From: Protonemura montana
Lineage: Eukaryota; Arthropoda; Insecta; Plecoptera; Nemouridae
NCBI GenBank assembly: GCA_947568835.1
Contig: OX387604.1
Location: 3,452,001 to 3,516,000 of the forward strand
Direction of reading: 5' to 3'
Length of the DNA stretch: 64,000 nt
In this document: positions 27,117 through 36,251 of the stretch, piece by piece
Position numbering within the stretch: the stretch's first letter is position 1
Layout: each line of letters starts with the position of its first letter
The notes under the pieces: generated by a model
The model's database searches: none
What the model saw: the letters and a program-made list of their open reading frames with translations, nothing else
What the model was told of the DNA's origin: nothing
Translations under genes and position numbers: made by a program

Positions 27117-27454
27117 CAGTTCTGTTCGAGAGAGAGGTTGGAGGGATGAAATAAGTACAGCAACTTCATTCGCCTTGCTTATGAACCTCTCGACAGCATA
27201 TATTCATGGAGGAAACCGGTTTTTCGAATTGTACTGTCCTTTGGAACAGACGTTAAGCCGGTGGTCCCCTCGGTGTTCTTCTACAGGAGTAGGCTTCGTG
27301 CCGACACCGTATTTCCTCTCCTTCCTCTAGGCTAAGTTAGGTTGACCATCATCTTCATCCTCATCATCATCCACTCATTTCACTCACGCTATTAGAACAG
27401 TGCCACACGCTCGTTGTCAAAACAGTGTCGTTAAACCCCACAAATCAATCAATC
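27117..27454 (+). mobile_element. 5S-related SINE copy, 5'-truncated, just upstream of allatotropin exon
   Basis: Begins at CCAGTTCTGTTCGAGAGAGAGG, which in the copy at 58.7 kb follows directly after the 5S-like head, so this copy has lost the head. It then carries the whole body: ATTCGCCTTGCTTAT, the CCGGTGGTCCC block, CCTCTCCTTCCTCTAGGC, CATCATCATCCACTCATTTCAC, and the tail CAGTGTCGTTAAACCCCACAAATCAATCAATC. It ends about 25 bases before the branch-point-like ACTAAC of the allatotropin coding exon and may therefore lie in the final part of a 5' intron. Confidence 0.85.
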
Positions 27455-27514
27455 GAAAAGAATAATTAGGAAAATAAAAACTAACAAGCAATGTTTCTTT
27501 CTCGTTTTTTCAGA

Positions 27515-27765
27515 ATGCGCGGTACAGGAATCGTGAGCATATGCTGCTTGGTTTTCGTAACTCTCGTTGTCTTCTGTGCTGTCGGGAGTTTGGCCGGGTC
27601 CTCCAACGGCTATCAAGGAATAAGGAGCAAACCGAGATCAATCAGAGGCTTCAAGAATGTCGCACTCTCAACAGCCAGAGGGTTTGGAAAAAGAGGAAGC
27701 CAAGGCACGGACTTCCTTGCTTCATCTGGTCTCAACGACGCACACAGCGATAAAAATATTGAAAG
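27515..27765 (+). CDS. AT: Allatotropin coding exon 1 (signal peptide and mature peptide)
   Basis: Encodes residues 1-83 plus two bases of codon 84. It contains the signal peptide and the single amidated peptide. The upstream sequence has ACTAAC (about 27481) and a T-rich tract ending TTTTTTCAG at 27513, so a 5' untranslated exon lies upstream. Confidence 0.92.
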
Positions 27766-29628
27766 GTAACAATAAACCATCAGTTTCAAGTTTGGTTTGG
27801 TGAAGTGGTTCAGAGCCGTGGATGAATGTTGTGGTGAGTATCGGACTTGCTCTGTTGTGATTGACTTGTGGTCCTAAAAAGAACCTAAAATTCGACTTAA
27901 CAGGACCTAAGTCGACTTTTTAGGTCCTTTTTTAGGACCACAAGTCAATCACAACAGAGCAAGTGCAATACTCACCACAACAGTTTCAAGTTTGTTTATC
28001 AAAGTGGAAAGTTTGATCTTAACGGGTTTCAACGCGTTTGTAACATAAAGCATCTACATCAGTTTTAGTTTCAGTATACATATGCTTAAATTTTTTATTG
28101 GTGGTAAGCATATTATGTAGACTGTTGTTTACTTCACAGTATATTCGTTTATGTAGCTGGTGCACGCACGTCGCGTTTTGATTGAATCTGAGTTGATGCC
28201 CTTAGGCGCCCGTGCTGTTCGTACCATGCCTCAGCATCATACAATATCATGTATAATTAGATAAAACCTCTATATTACATGCACCCACACATTACACACA
28301 CATTATTAGCACTTCATTAGTATGTTTTATAACTTTGAGAGCTAATGTGGCGGCGGTGAGGGAACCGTGGAGAAGGTTAGAAAATATTTACAAAATAGAA
28401 TTAATAATTATTTTTCCTCTATTCTGGCAGTAAGCAGTAATTGTATTTTCATTGCGTATCTAATTTGCAACACATTTTCAGAAATTTACGTGAGACGAAC
28501 TCACTTGTTTGTTAGGTATAAGAATCGGAGATAAACCAATTGTTTTTGGCAAATTGGGGTGGTATACGCAAACAGGTGTCCGGAAGTTTAAGGGACCTGA
28601 GTATTTGGTAAAGAAATGTTTAATTTTCAAATAATATGATTAGTAAAGTGTTATAAAATGTAAACTATGCCTTCACAAAATTTCTTTTGAGGATGGTCTC
28701 ACTCTCTGGCAAATAACCTGGAACTCATAGATTTTTTCAAAAAACCTTGGACCAAAAACATAGGTGGTGGCCCTAAACCCTCTCTCTTGTGTTCCCTTTC
28801 GGCAAACCTGTAGCCTCAAAAGACTCAAAACGACTCAGATCCCGTCAATCCTCCATTAAAACATAAAATAAAAAAAGTAAAAATATGAGATACTCGTTTG
28901 GAGGGTTGCATACCAATTCGCTACGCTGGTCATGGTGCATTCATTTGGAATTAAACCAACCACGGAAACGGGAAAATCGTACGAAAAAGGTAACGTGCAC
29001 TGTTGTGGTGTATAAAAAAGGTTGTAAGACACATTTGTACAGCAGCGTATATTTTTTTAGTAAAGTTGTTTTAAAAATGTGACCCCTTCTCTGTTTTTAA
29101 TTTAATTAACTATGTGAGCTTGGTGCGTTCACCATTTGTCTGTTAATCTTTTTTTTGTATTAAGAAAGCTCATGGAATTTCCATGAAACAATTGTCTAAA
29201 ATATAAATTCTTTCTTTTCATGTGGGATTTTTTCCCAGAGTTTTACTAAACAAACTGACCCAGCTAACATTTTAGTCGCGGCATGAGACCAGTGCCACAG
29301 AGCCTGTTGTAGCGACAGTGCGTCGCTAAACACCACAAATCAACATACCTATGCTGTTCATTCCTAAACGGCCACTAGTTGATGCCACACACTTTGGTGA
29401 CATCGATTTCTTTAAAATCACTGTAGTTGCATTTTACACTATATTTGCGGCATGTATGACTCGCACATCCATTTGACAATCTCTTTTCTTTTCAGTTTAC
29501 CTGTAGACTGGTTTGTGCAAGAAGTGCAAAGTAATCCAGAACTGGCTCGTATTCTCGTCTCTAAGTTCTTGGACACCAACCAAGACGGTCTTCTGACAGC
29601 TGATGAACTTCTCAGACCGACATACTGA
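27515..29628 (+). CDS. AT: Allatotropin precursor (two coding exons: 27515-27765, 29496-29628)
   Basis: The predicted precursor has 127 residues. Residues 1-28 form a signal peptide with a hydrophobic core ([19 protein letters not shown]). Residues 45-57 are [13 protein letters not shown], followed by Gly58 as amide donor and Lys59-Arg60 as dibasic cleavage site; the N-terminal side is set by a single Arg44. This is a canonical insect allatotropin, a secreted amidated peptide that acts through a GPCR on corpora allata, gut and heart muscle. Residues 84-127 form the C-terminal domain typical of allatotropin precursors (PVDWF...NPELARILV...[16 protein letters not shown]). Residues 110-121 fit an EF-hand loop (D1, N3, D5, G6, L8, E12). 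The donor after 27765 (AAG|GTAACA) and acceptor TTTTCAG before 29496 share phase 2. The start at 27515 is preferred because TTTCTCGTTTTTTCAG directly before it looks like an acceptor. An ATG at 27491 would add eight residues if the exon began further upstream. Only one allatotropin-type peptide is encoded in these exons. Confidence 0.95.
27828..27981. repeat. 154-bp near-perfect palindrome in the allatotropin intron
   Basis: The outer 53 bases of the left side (gttgtggtgagtat...) match the reverse complement of the right side at 51 of 53 positions by eye. The inner 20 bases pair with about three mismatches, leaving an 8-base centre (acaggacc). It starts only 62 bases after the splice donor of coding exon 1. 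The flanks are partly duplicated: cagtttcaagtttg at 27781 recurs at 27981, each followed by a similar stretch ending aagtgg. High arm identity suggests a young insertion or a recent hairpin-forming event. No transposase is visible. Confidence 0.9.
29283..29343 (+). mobile_element. 5S-related SINE 3' tail fragment
   Basis: Matches the last about 60 bases of the SINE family: GAGACCAGTGCCACAGAGCC, CAGTGCGTCGCTAAACACCACAAATCA. Only the tail is present. It lies in the allatotropin intron about 150 bases before the second coding exon. Confidence 0.75.
29496..29628 (+). CDS. AT: Allatotropin coding exon 2 (conserved C-terminal domain, stop)
   Basis: The acceptor is CTTTTCTTTTCAG|T. The exon completes a Ser codon and encodes 43 further residues plus TGA at 29626-29628. 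It carries the DWF, NPELAR and D-x-N-x-D-G loop blocks conserved among allatotropin precursors. The Ca2+-binding-like loop is single, with no partner EF hand, so whether it binds calcium is unknown. Confidence 0.93.
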
Positions 29629-32600
29629 ATAATGTCATCTCTGACCCATCCTCGACCCCTCCCCCCTCAAACCAACCGTTACTGAAATTTCCAGCAGCGA
29701 CGTAAAATCGTGTAAAAATGCAAAGTCTTACAGGACATTGTACTGGATCTTATTTTTTTCTTTTCTGTCGATAAATTCTATAATTTTGAAATACAATGAG
29801 AGATGAAATAGGGTAATGTAATTTTATTGTTGCTAAACAGAATACCATATTATTATATGTAAAGCCCACTCTCAAGTAAATATCAAGTTTCAGGGCATAT
29901 TTACCAATAAGAGTAAAAGAAAATATTTATTTGCAATTATGGTAACATTCTTTCTTATTACACCTGTATCTTTTGGCTCATGATGAAAAATACTCCGTCT
30001 ACTCTAAAGTATGTTTATAACTTATTTATAAATGTAACTACACCATACTACGCTATGAGACAAGCTTGCAACTAACTAGCATATATTAAATTAGAGGTCT
30101 TCTAGATATTTCTTGTTGCCTTAATCATGGCATACTATTGGTAAAAATTAACAAAAAACAAGAAGTCCTAGTTCAAAATTCGATGATGTATCAACATATT
30201 CACTAAAATTGGTCAGAACTTCCTTATAAAATAATTAAATTATAAAATAAAATTAGCAAACAACATTTTTATGATATATTTTGAAAATTAGGACCTAGCA
30301 AACTAGGAAAGAAAAAAAAAACTATAATCAATGTTAAGCCTACATTGTAAGGTACTCTTGTGTACTATGCAAGGATTTAGGTAACTGAGGGTGTTGTACA
30401 TGGGCATAAAGTTATAAGCAAACCTAAGCAATGTATTTTTAGACCCTGCCATCCTATAACATCAAAACTTGAAACTTGTTCTGCCTGTTCCAACTCCAAT
30501 CCTGACAACGCTCTCTAACCAAACAAGAAATATAAAAGGAAGCTGGTATCTGTATAGCCTCAAGTAAAATATCTTTGAATACAATTGCCAATTGTTGAAG
30601 GGATCAGCTCTTGAAAGGAATGTCAAAACATCCAGTATTCAATTTCAAATAGATTGCAAAAGTGACCTTCTTATTCTAGCTTTTTTTTTTTTTTTTTGTG
30701 TTAAAATGAGGAAATAAAATCAGACAATGCTGGGTTTTTATAAGCTGACATAAAAAAAAATCATCCTGAACTAAAAGATCAAAGGTCTTGCAAATTGAAA
30801 AAAAAATTTATTTGCTTGAAATTGACTATTATTGAATTAATAACAATAATTACTACAGAACACATGAGTTTTCATAATGCAACAAATAAAAATTAAGTAT
30901 TTAAATATGTAGTCTGAAGTTAAGATTGAAGTCACACAAACATACTGGCAAACAGATGTGTAATTTAATTGAATTTACTGATATGTCAAATTAGAATCAA
31001 AGTGGTACAATTTAACTAGGTACTGGCATTCTATTATCGTCATAATTTGTTCTACAAGTGAAAAAAGTACTGCTAATGGATTATTATCACCTAAAATTAA
31101 ATATTATCGCTTGGTTACTGCCTCAAAAGCCTTTTTAAAAGACTACCAATTGTGAAGTGTTGTGGCCTATGATCTTCCTACCTACCTACTTACATCCTAA
31201 CTATACTTCTACATAATACCTGTACCTAAGTACAAACCTACCTACAAAATACTGATATCAGAAGCTAAAAAAATATTTAAAACAGCAAGTAGCATTGGTG
31301 AGTACATTGGTAAGTATATTTGATAATAGAAGTCATGCAAACCCAAACAAATTTTTGTATAAAATATTTTTTCAATTAAAAAAAAATTAAACGTTTTTTT
31401 TGCGGAACCCAATAGTATTGCAGGCATCTGGAAGAGGCAGGTTGTTCTTCTTTTTGGGGAATATCGGTCTTAGTCTGTAGATGTGCACTTTCCAATAGCA
31501 TAGCATGTTGGAACTGGAAAGAGCAGGTTTTGCCTAGAAGTCCAATCCAAGAGATTTTTGGATCACTTTAAAAAACTGACACGAGTACATTCTCTATACA
31601 GCATACTAAAGCATCAGTCATCAAGTCACTTCGTTTGATTTGAATCTATCTTTTTATCCCCCCGACATGTAGGTACACGTAGGTATAAGAAAAGTGTAAA
31701 TATCACTGTTTCTGTCAAAAGACAAGGACAAGACAAAAGACAATACCACTTGACTATCATTGCTGTACTTGATCAGAGACCGTAAGCAATCACTTACCCA
31801 CTCCCTGGTTATTTTCTTTTTCATTTATCAGTCTTACTCCAATCTAACATTTTTTCCCAGATCAATAGAATGTAACATGGACATAGCCAGTCAGGCAAAT
31901 GCCAAACCTACACTGATTTTCAACATTACTTTAGTGCTTTTCGAATGATATCCAATCTTTTCGAGGTGAAATGGATACTCACCCGGCTCTTTATCTTGCA
32001 ATTCTTCCCGTATTCAAAAGTGCTGCTTCTTCTAGGTTCTATGGGATCTGATAGGAAGGAAACGTCAGGCTTCTGTAACATTTTCATCATCAAATTGGTC
32101 TGCTGGAATCTACAAGTAGACAGCATTTCCCTGTTATTTTGAACAACTATTTCATCGTACTGAGTGAAAAAATCTCCCCACAATTATTTTACAGAATTAT
32201 TTTTATCAGATAGACTTCGTATATCTAAAACCTTCAACTAATCGTGTCCGTACTCGTTAAAGAAACTACGATATCTTTACGGAAAGTACTCGTAAAACAT
32301 ATTCTTTTGGATTTAATGGGTAGAATGGTTAGTGATGGGTAGTAATTTTGACACACTGCTAGCATTTTCTCTATTTTAAAGAACTATTACAGCTTTTTAT
32401 TATAGCTGTATTTTTATTCCTTTCTTGCGACTACTAAAAATACTAGTAATACTATAAGCAATTTTTAGTAATAAATACTAAAAATAACGACTGCGTACAG
32501 CTTGTTGCTGCGTTTAATAAATCGAAAGGTATATGTGTAAAACCATTCATATTAAGGGCTAAATTATGACACTGAACTTTCATTGCATGATTGAGATATG

Positions 32601-34342
32601 CTTCAACAGTAACAAAATGAGGAAATATTTCATTAAAAAGGTCTAAGATTGTCATGCAGCACAAAATAAATATGTTGATACACTTCAATTTTTGCAATCG
32701 GCCATTTCAACTGTGGTAAGTTGCGTTTTCTTTCGTTCTCTTCCCCAACCAAAGTACCTATGTTTAAGCATAGAGTATAAGTGAGAAAACAGAGCTAGAA
32801 CGGTTTTAACAACACAATGAAGTAGCTAAGAACCAGGCAGTGCAGCTGAAGGTTTACAGGTTTAGTCAGTTATCAATTGAAGTAATCTAGAATGAAAAAA
32901 TATGGGAAATCAAAAAGTAGGACACAAAATGTGAAGTTTAGTAAATAGGTTAACACGAATTGTGCAACTTTCCAAAGAAAAAGTACTTTCAAAAGTGAAT
33001 AAATGAAGAACCAAATAACTACATTGACCATTTACCCACCTTAAGCCCAGCTGAAAATTTGAAGTACACAGTGCAACCTGCCAATTTCCTATTAGGTATC
33101 ATTTGTATAATGTCGAGTGGTTTTTCTAATCCGACAGAGGAGAAGGTTTTGAGGGAGTAGGAAAGGGGCCATGGTATCCCACTAGTGCACATTGTGAGAA
33201 AAACATGCAATTATTAAAAGAGAAAGGGTGCATTATTTGCCATCAAGAGCATAGGTAACTTCAAAGCTTTATAGAAAACCTCCAGTTTCCCAAAATGTCA
33301 AAATTTGATCAGTAAATTCCATATCACATTTAGACAGATCATTTAAGTGCACGCACCTCCTTGTTTGCTATAATCAAAGATTTTTTTGTCTGACTATTAC
33401 AAAATACAGAAAGTTGTATTGAACATTGTAATTCTATCCCAACTTGGAACCTAAAGCCCATTATTTCTCCATAAGTCACACTGTCACAGAAGTATCTAGA
33501 CATTTGTAATTCGTAAATTGTACAACATGGTCAAAAATGAAAAGTTACACTGACATAGTATTGGGCTTTATTGATGTTTTTAATGAGCACATAATTTTTG
33601 AATACATTTCATTTAAGTAACAAACAATGTAGGGGGTTTCACCGAGCAGCAATTCAACACGAAAAAGCCCAATAGCAAACCACAAACTTTGAAAGTGGCA
33701 CCAATATAATAAACAAACTGAATAATGCACACAATTGACAAACATTTTAGGTACTAGTATGTACAATATCAATCAATCTCAGGTTTGCTACCTACTTGTG
33801 ATTGATGAATGTAATTTTCAAGTTCATATTGCTATGTTCTCTTTGTATTGGTATATGCAACATCGATAAATGAGCACTTTTGAAGGCTAACCATAAATGA
33901 ACACTTTTAAATGCAAATGATACACAAGCACTTTTTAGGCAAAGCAAAATCCAAAATATATCGGTATTGTATGACTGCGCCATCATTATATGATTATCAG
34001 TAAGTCGATGATTTGAACTTATCTCAATCAAATTGTGCCTACAAATCACTTTGATTTGTAATCAAATTTTATAAAAATCACAGCAACAGCCTTGTTAGAT
34101 AGATAGTCAGTGAATGAAACATTCATTGGAACATGATTAGCAATTCTTCTTAGCACAAAATATTCCAATAATGTTAGTAGTTCCAATGGATATTTTAGCC
34201 GGCTTTGAATTTTCAATACACGTAGATTCAACGCGATTCTCCAACATAATATTTACTATCTACCATCCAAACAAGTTGAAAATGAAACAAATGTAACATA
34301 TTTAAATAGCCCCTAACAATTTTTGACCTGTCATACCTATCA
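29629..34342. other. 3' regions of convergent allatotropin (+) and TMED (-) genes
   Basis: The two genes converge here and the stretch is very AT-rich, as expected for 3' UTRs and intergenic DNA. AATAAA at 30246-30251 is one candidate poly(A) signal for allatotropin. TTTATT strings downstream of the TMED stop, for example near 33564, are candidate minus-strand signals. No further coding exon is recognised. Confidence 0.45.
30246..30251 (+). terminator. Candidate poly(A) signal AATAAA for allatotropin
   Basis: A canonical hexamer about 620 bases after the allatotropin stop codon. Several other A/T-rich hexamers lie nearby, so the assignment is tentative. Confidence 0.3.
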
Positions 34343-34576
34343 TCACTTGGAATTCAACAAAGATGGCTTTCGCTCTGCAAAGAAATTTTTCAATATTAGA
34401 ACTTGTCCGAAAGTCGAACTGAGAATGGCTACAGTAGTGGTCAATGACCACCACATGACACGCTCGTTAAGATCTTCAGCACGCTTCCTACTCTGGGCCT
34501 CACGAAGTCGGTAGTGGGTTTGGAAGTCAATAATACTATTGAGGCTCTTGTGAATCTGCTGAGTCGACGATTCCAT
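34343..34576 (-). CDS. TMED coding exon 3
   Basis: 77 codons plus stop, acceptor TTTTTTAG|ATG. Encodes the coiled coil, transmembrane segment and cytosolic tail with FF motif. The ATG at its start is an internal Met, not the initiator. Confidence 0.92.
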   Translation of the reverse strand: MESSTQQIHKSLNSIIDFQTHYRLREAQSRKRAEDLNERVMWWSLTTTVAILSSTFGQVLILKNFFAERKPSLLNSK

Positions 34577-35944
34577 CTAAAAAACATTGAAGCAAGGTTG
34601 TTAGTACCTACTAGTTTCTTAGAGGTGGCTATTTGATTAATAATGTTTCTGAGATTTAGAAAGTCAACCAATTAATTAAAATATAAGAAATGTGTTATAG
34701 AATTCTACCACAAATTTTTCCAACTGTATGAATTTCTCTAAATTGCTAAATATATCATAATTTAAATATTGATTATGTTTCTTGAATCAAGCCATATTCT
34801 TTTTAGAAAACTAAGTAGGAAGTATAGTTAGACAGGGAGGTATTGTTACTTTAAACATAAGTCAATACTGGTAGGTGATAATGAAAAAGGGATTATATAC
34901 TAGGTAATAGATAGGTGACTGAGTAGGCATGATAAGGAACACACAAGGACAGGCAGATGCTGTAATTAGATCATGTTGAGTGACAGTTCTAAATTGCTAC
35001 AATCCATATCAAACTAACATACGAAAGGGCTTATAGTACCTGAAACATATGTTGCTTATTTTAGAATGTTGCTCCACTATTTGTTTGGTACTCTTTAATA
35101 CTGTCTAGTGACACATCATCAACACTGAGTTGGCCCAATCCACTAGATCACGTACTTCAAAAGTTAAAATAGTTGGCAACTAGGTTTAATTCAAAGTCAT
35201 TTTCATATCAATCTTTAAAAATAGGTCAGGAACTGATTTTTCATTAAGCTGTAAGTTATTTGCTTCTTAGTATAACATTAAAGACAACCAAAAACAGTGA
35301 TTGTGCCTAGGGCATAGCTTTACGTTATACCTAGACATTGTGACGAATTACAGCTGTTTGGTTATTTGAAGATGTAAGGATATTTCAATGGTACTTTGAA
35401 TTAAAAAATACCTGTGTCATAACTGTGACGTGTTCACCAACTCCAGGCAGAGGTTGCTCGTCGCCAACTTGAAAGTCCATGTAGACGAGTTTGTGCGAGA
35501 ATGTAGAAAACTCGTTGCTGAAGCAAGCGACATACACACCAGACATGGATGGTGTAAACGAATGACTGTCGAATTGGGTTTTAATTTGTCGGTAAATGAT
35601 TTCCTTATTTGGAGCCTCTAGTGTCACATCTACATCGTACTGGCCGCCAGTGACAACCTAAAATTTGGAATGTCAAAAAGGTTAGGTTAATAAATAGGCA
35701 TAACATTACAAATCGACTCCTACACAAACGTGTCCAGGTCTTAATGAGAGAAAATATATCGAATATTCTTTAAGGTTAATGCATTTACCTGAAATTCGAG
35801 GGTTGAAGATACGTTCTTCTCTATTTCTTGATAAAAACATTCCTTGGCGTTGTCAGTCAGTTCAAATGTTAGTTCGACACCGTCGGCCTTGCATAAGTAG
35901 GCAATTAACAGATATAAGACACTCCACTGTGACCAGAAATACAT
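34343..35944 (-). CDS. p24/TMED3-TMED7-type cargo receptor (three coding exons: 35944-35789, 35657-35412, 34576-34343)
   Basis: The predicted protein has 211 residues, the usual size for the p24 family. Residues 1-22 are a signal peptide. Residues 23-115 form the lumenal GOLD domain with the conserved Cys36 (ECFYQ) and Cys97 (YVACFSN) pair and one N-glycosylation sequon (N44-V-S). A coiled-coil segment (about 135-172) includes DFQTHYRLREAQSR...AEDLN, which strongly recalls TMED7. A transmembrane helix (about 176-196) and a short cytosolic tail with Phe-Phe (199-200) and basic residues follow. These proteins cycle between ER and Golgi in COPI/COPII vesicles and help select secretory cargo. All junctions are phase 0 with GT-AG (donors CAG|GTAAAT and CAG|GTATTT). 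The start has AAAATG context. I assign gamma-subfamily (TMED3/7) by the C-terminal coiled coil; TMED1/5-type paralogues are less likely. Confidence 0.93.
35412..35657 (-). CDS. TMED coding exon 2
   Basis: 82 codons, phase 0 on both sides, acceptor TTTTAG|GTTGTC and donor CAG|GTATTT. Encodes the rest of the GOLD domain including VVTGGQYDVDV and Cys97, and the linker to the coiled coil. Confidence 0.92.
35789..35944 (-). CDS. TMED coding exon 1
   Basis: 52 codons, from ATG at 35944 to donor CAG|GTAAAT at 35789/35788. Encodes the signal peptide and the start of the GOLD domain including Cys36. Confidence 0.9.
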
Positions 35945-35989
35945 TTTGATGGAATATTAAACCAACATTTATTCACTTAGATTTCGAAA

Positions 35990-36251
35990 TGTCACCTATT
36001 TCTGCCGTATTAAGACAAGGAGTATTTTCGAAAATACACCACCCATACAGCCTAACGTGGCCGGAAGAAGCAAATATGGCCGGCTCCGCCACTGCTGTTT
36101 CAGCAGCTAGCGCTATTTTGTCGTCTAGGTGTCATCTCTGAAAGTTGTGTGAGAAATGTTTGACGGTTCGCTATTTTGTGTCCGAGTTATCTTTTATAGG
36201 CTAGTTTAGTAAACATTGCTTTGTGAATTGTGTTCGTTCTATATATTGAAG
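35990..36251. promoter_or_regulatory. Candidate bidirectional promoter with rightward 5' UTR exon
   Basis: Lies just 5' of the minus-strand TMED gene. It has a CCGGAAG ETS-type site at 36061-36067, an adjacent caaatatggccggc motif recalling YY1/Pho sites, and more CpG than its surroundings. On the + strand a consensus donor (GAAG|GTACGTG) follows at 36252. This suggests a rightward noncoding first exon, possibly for APC, whose coding start is the next one on that strand. The promoter call for TMED is moderate and the APC link is inference. Confidence 0.5.
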
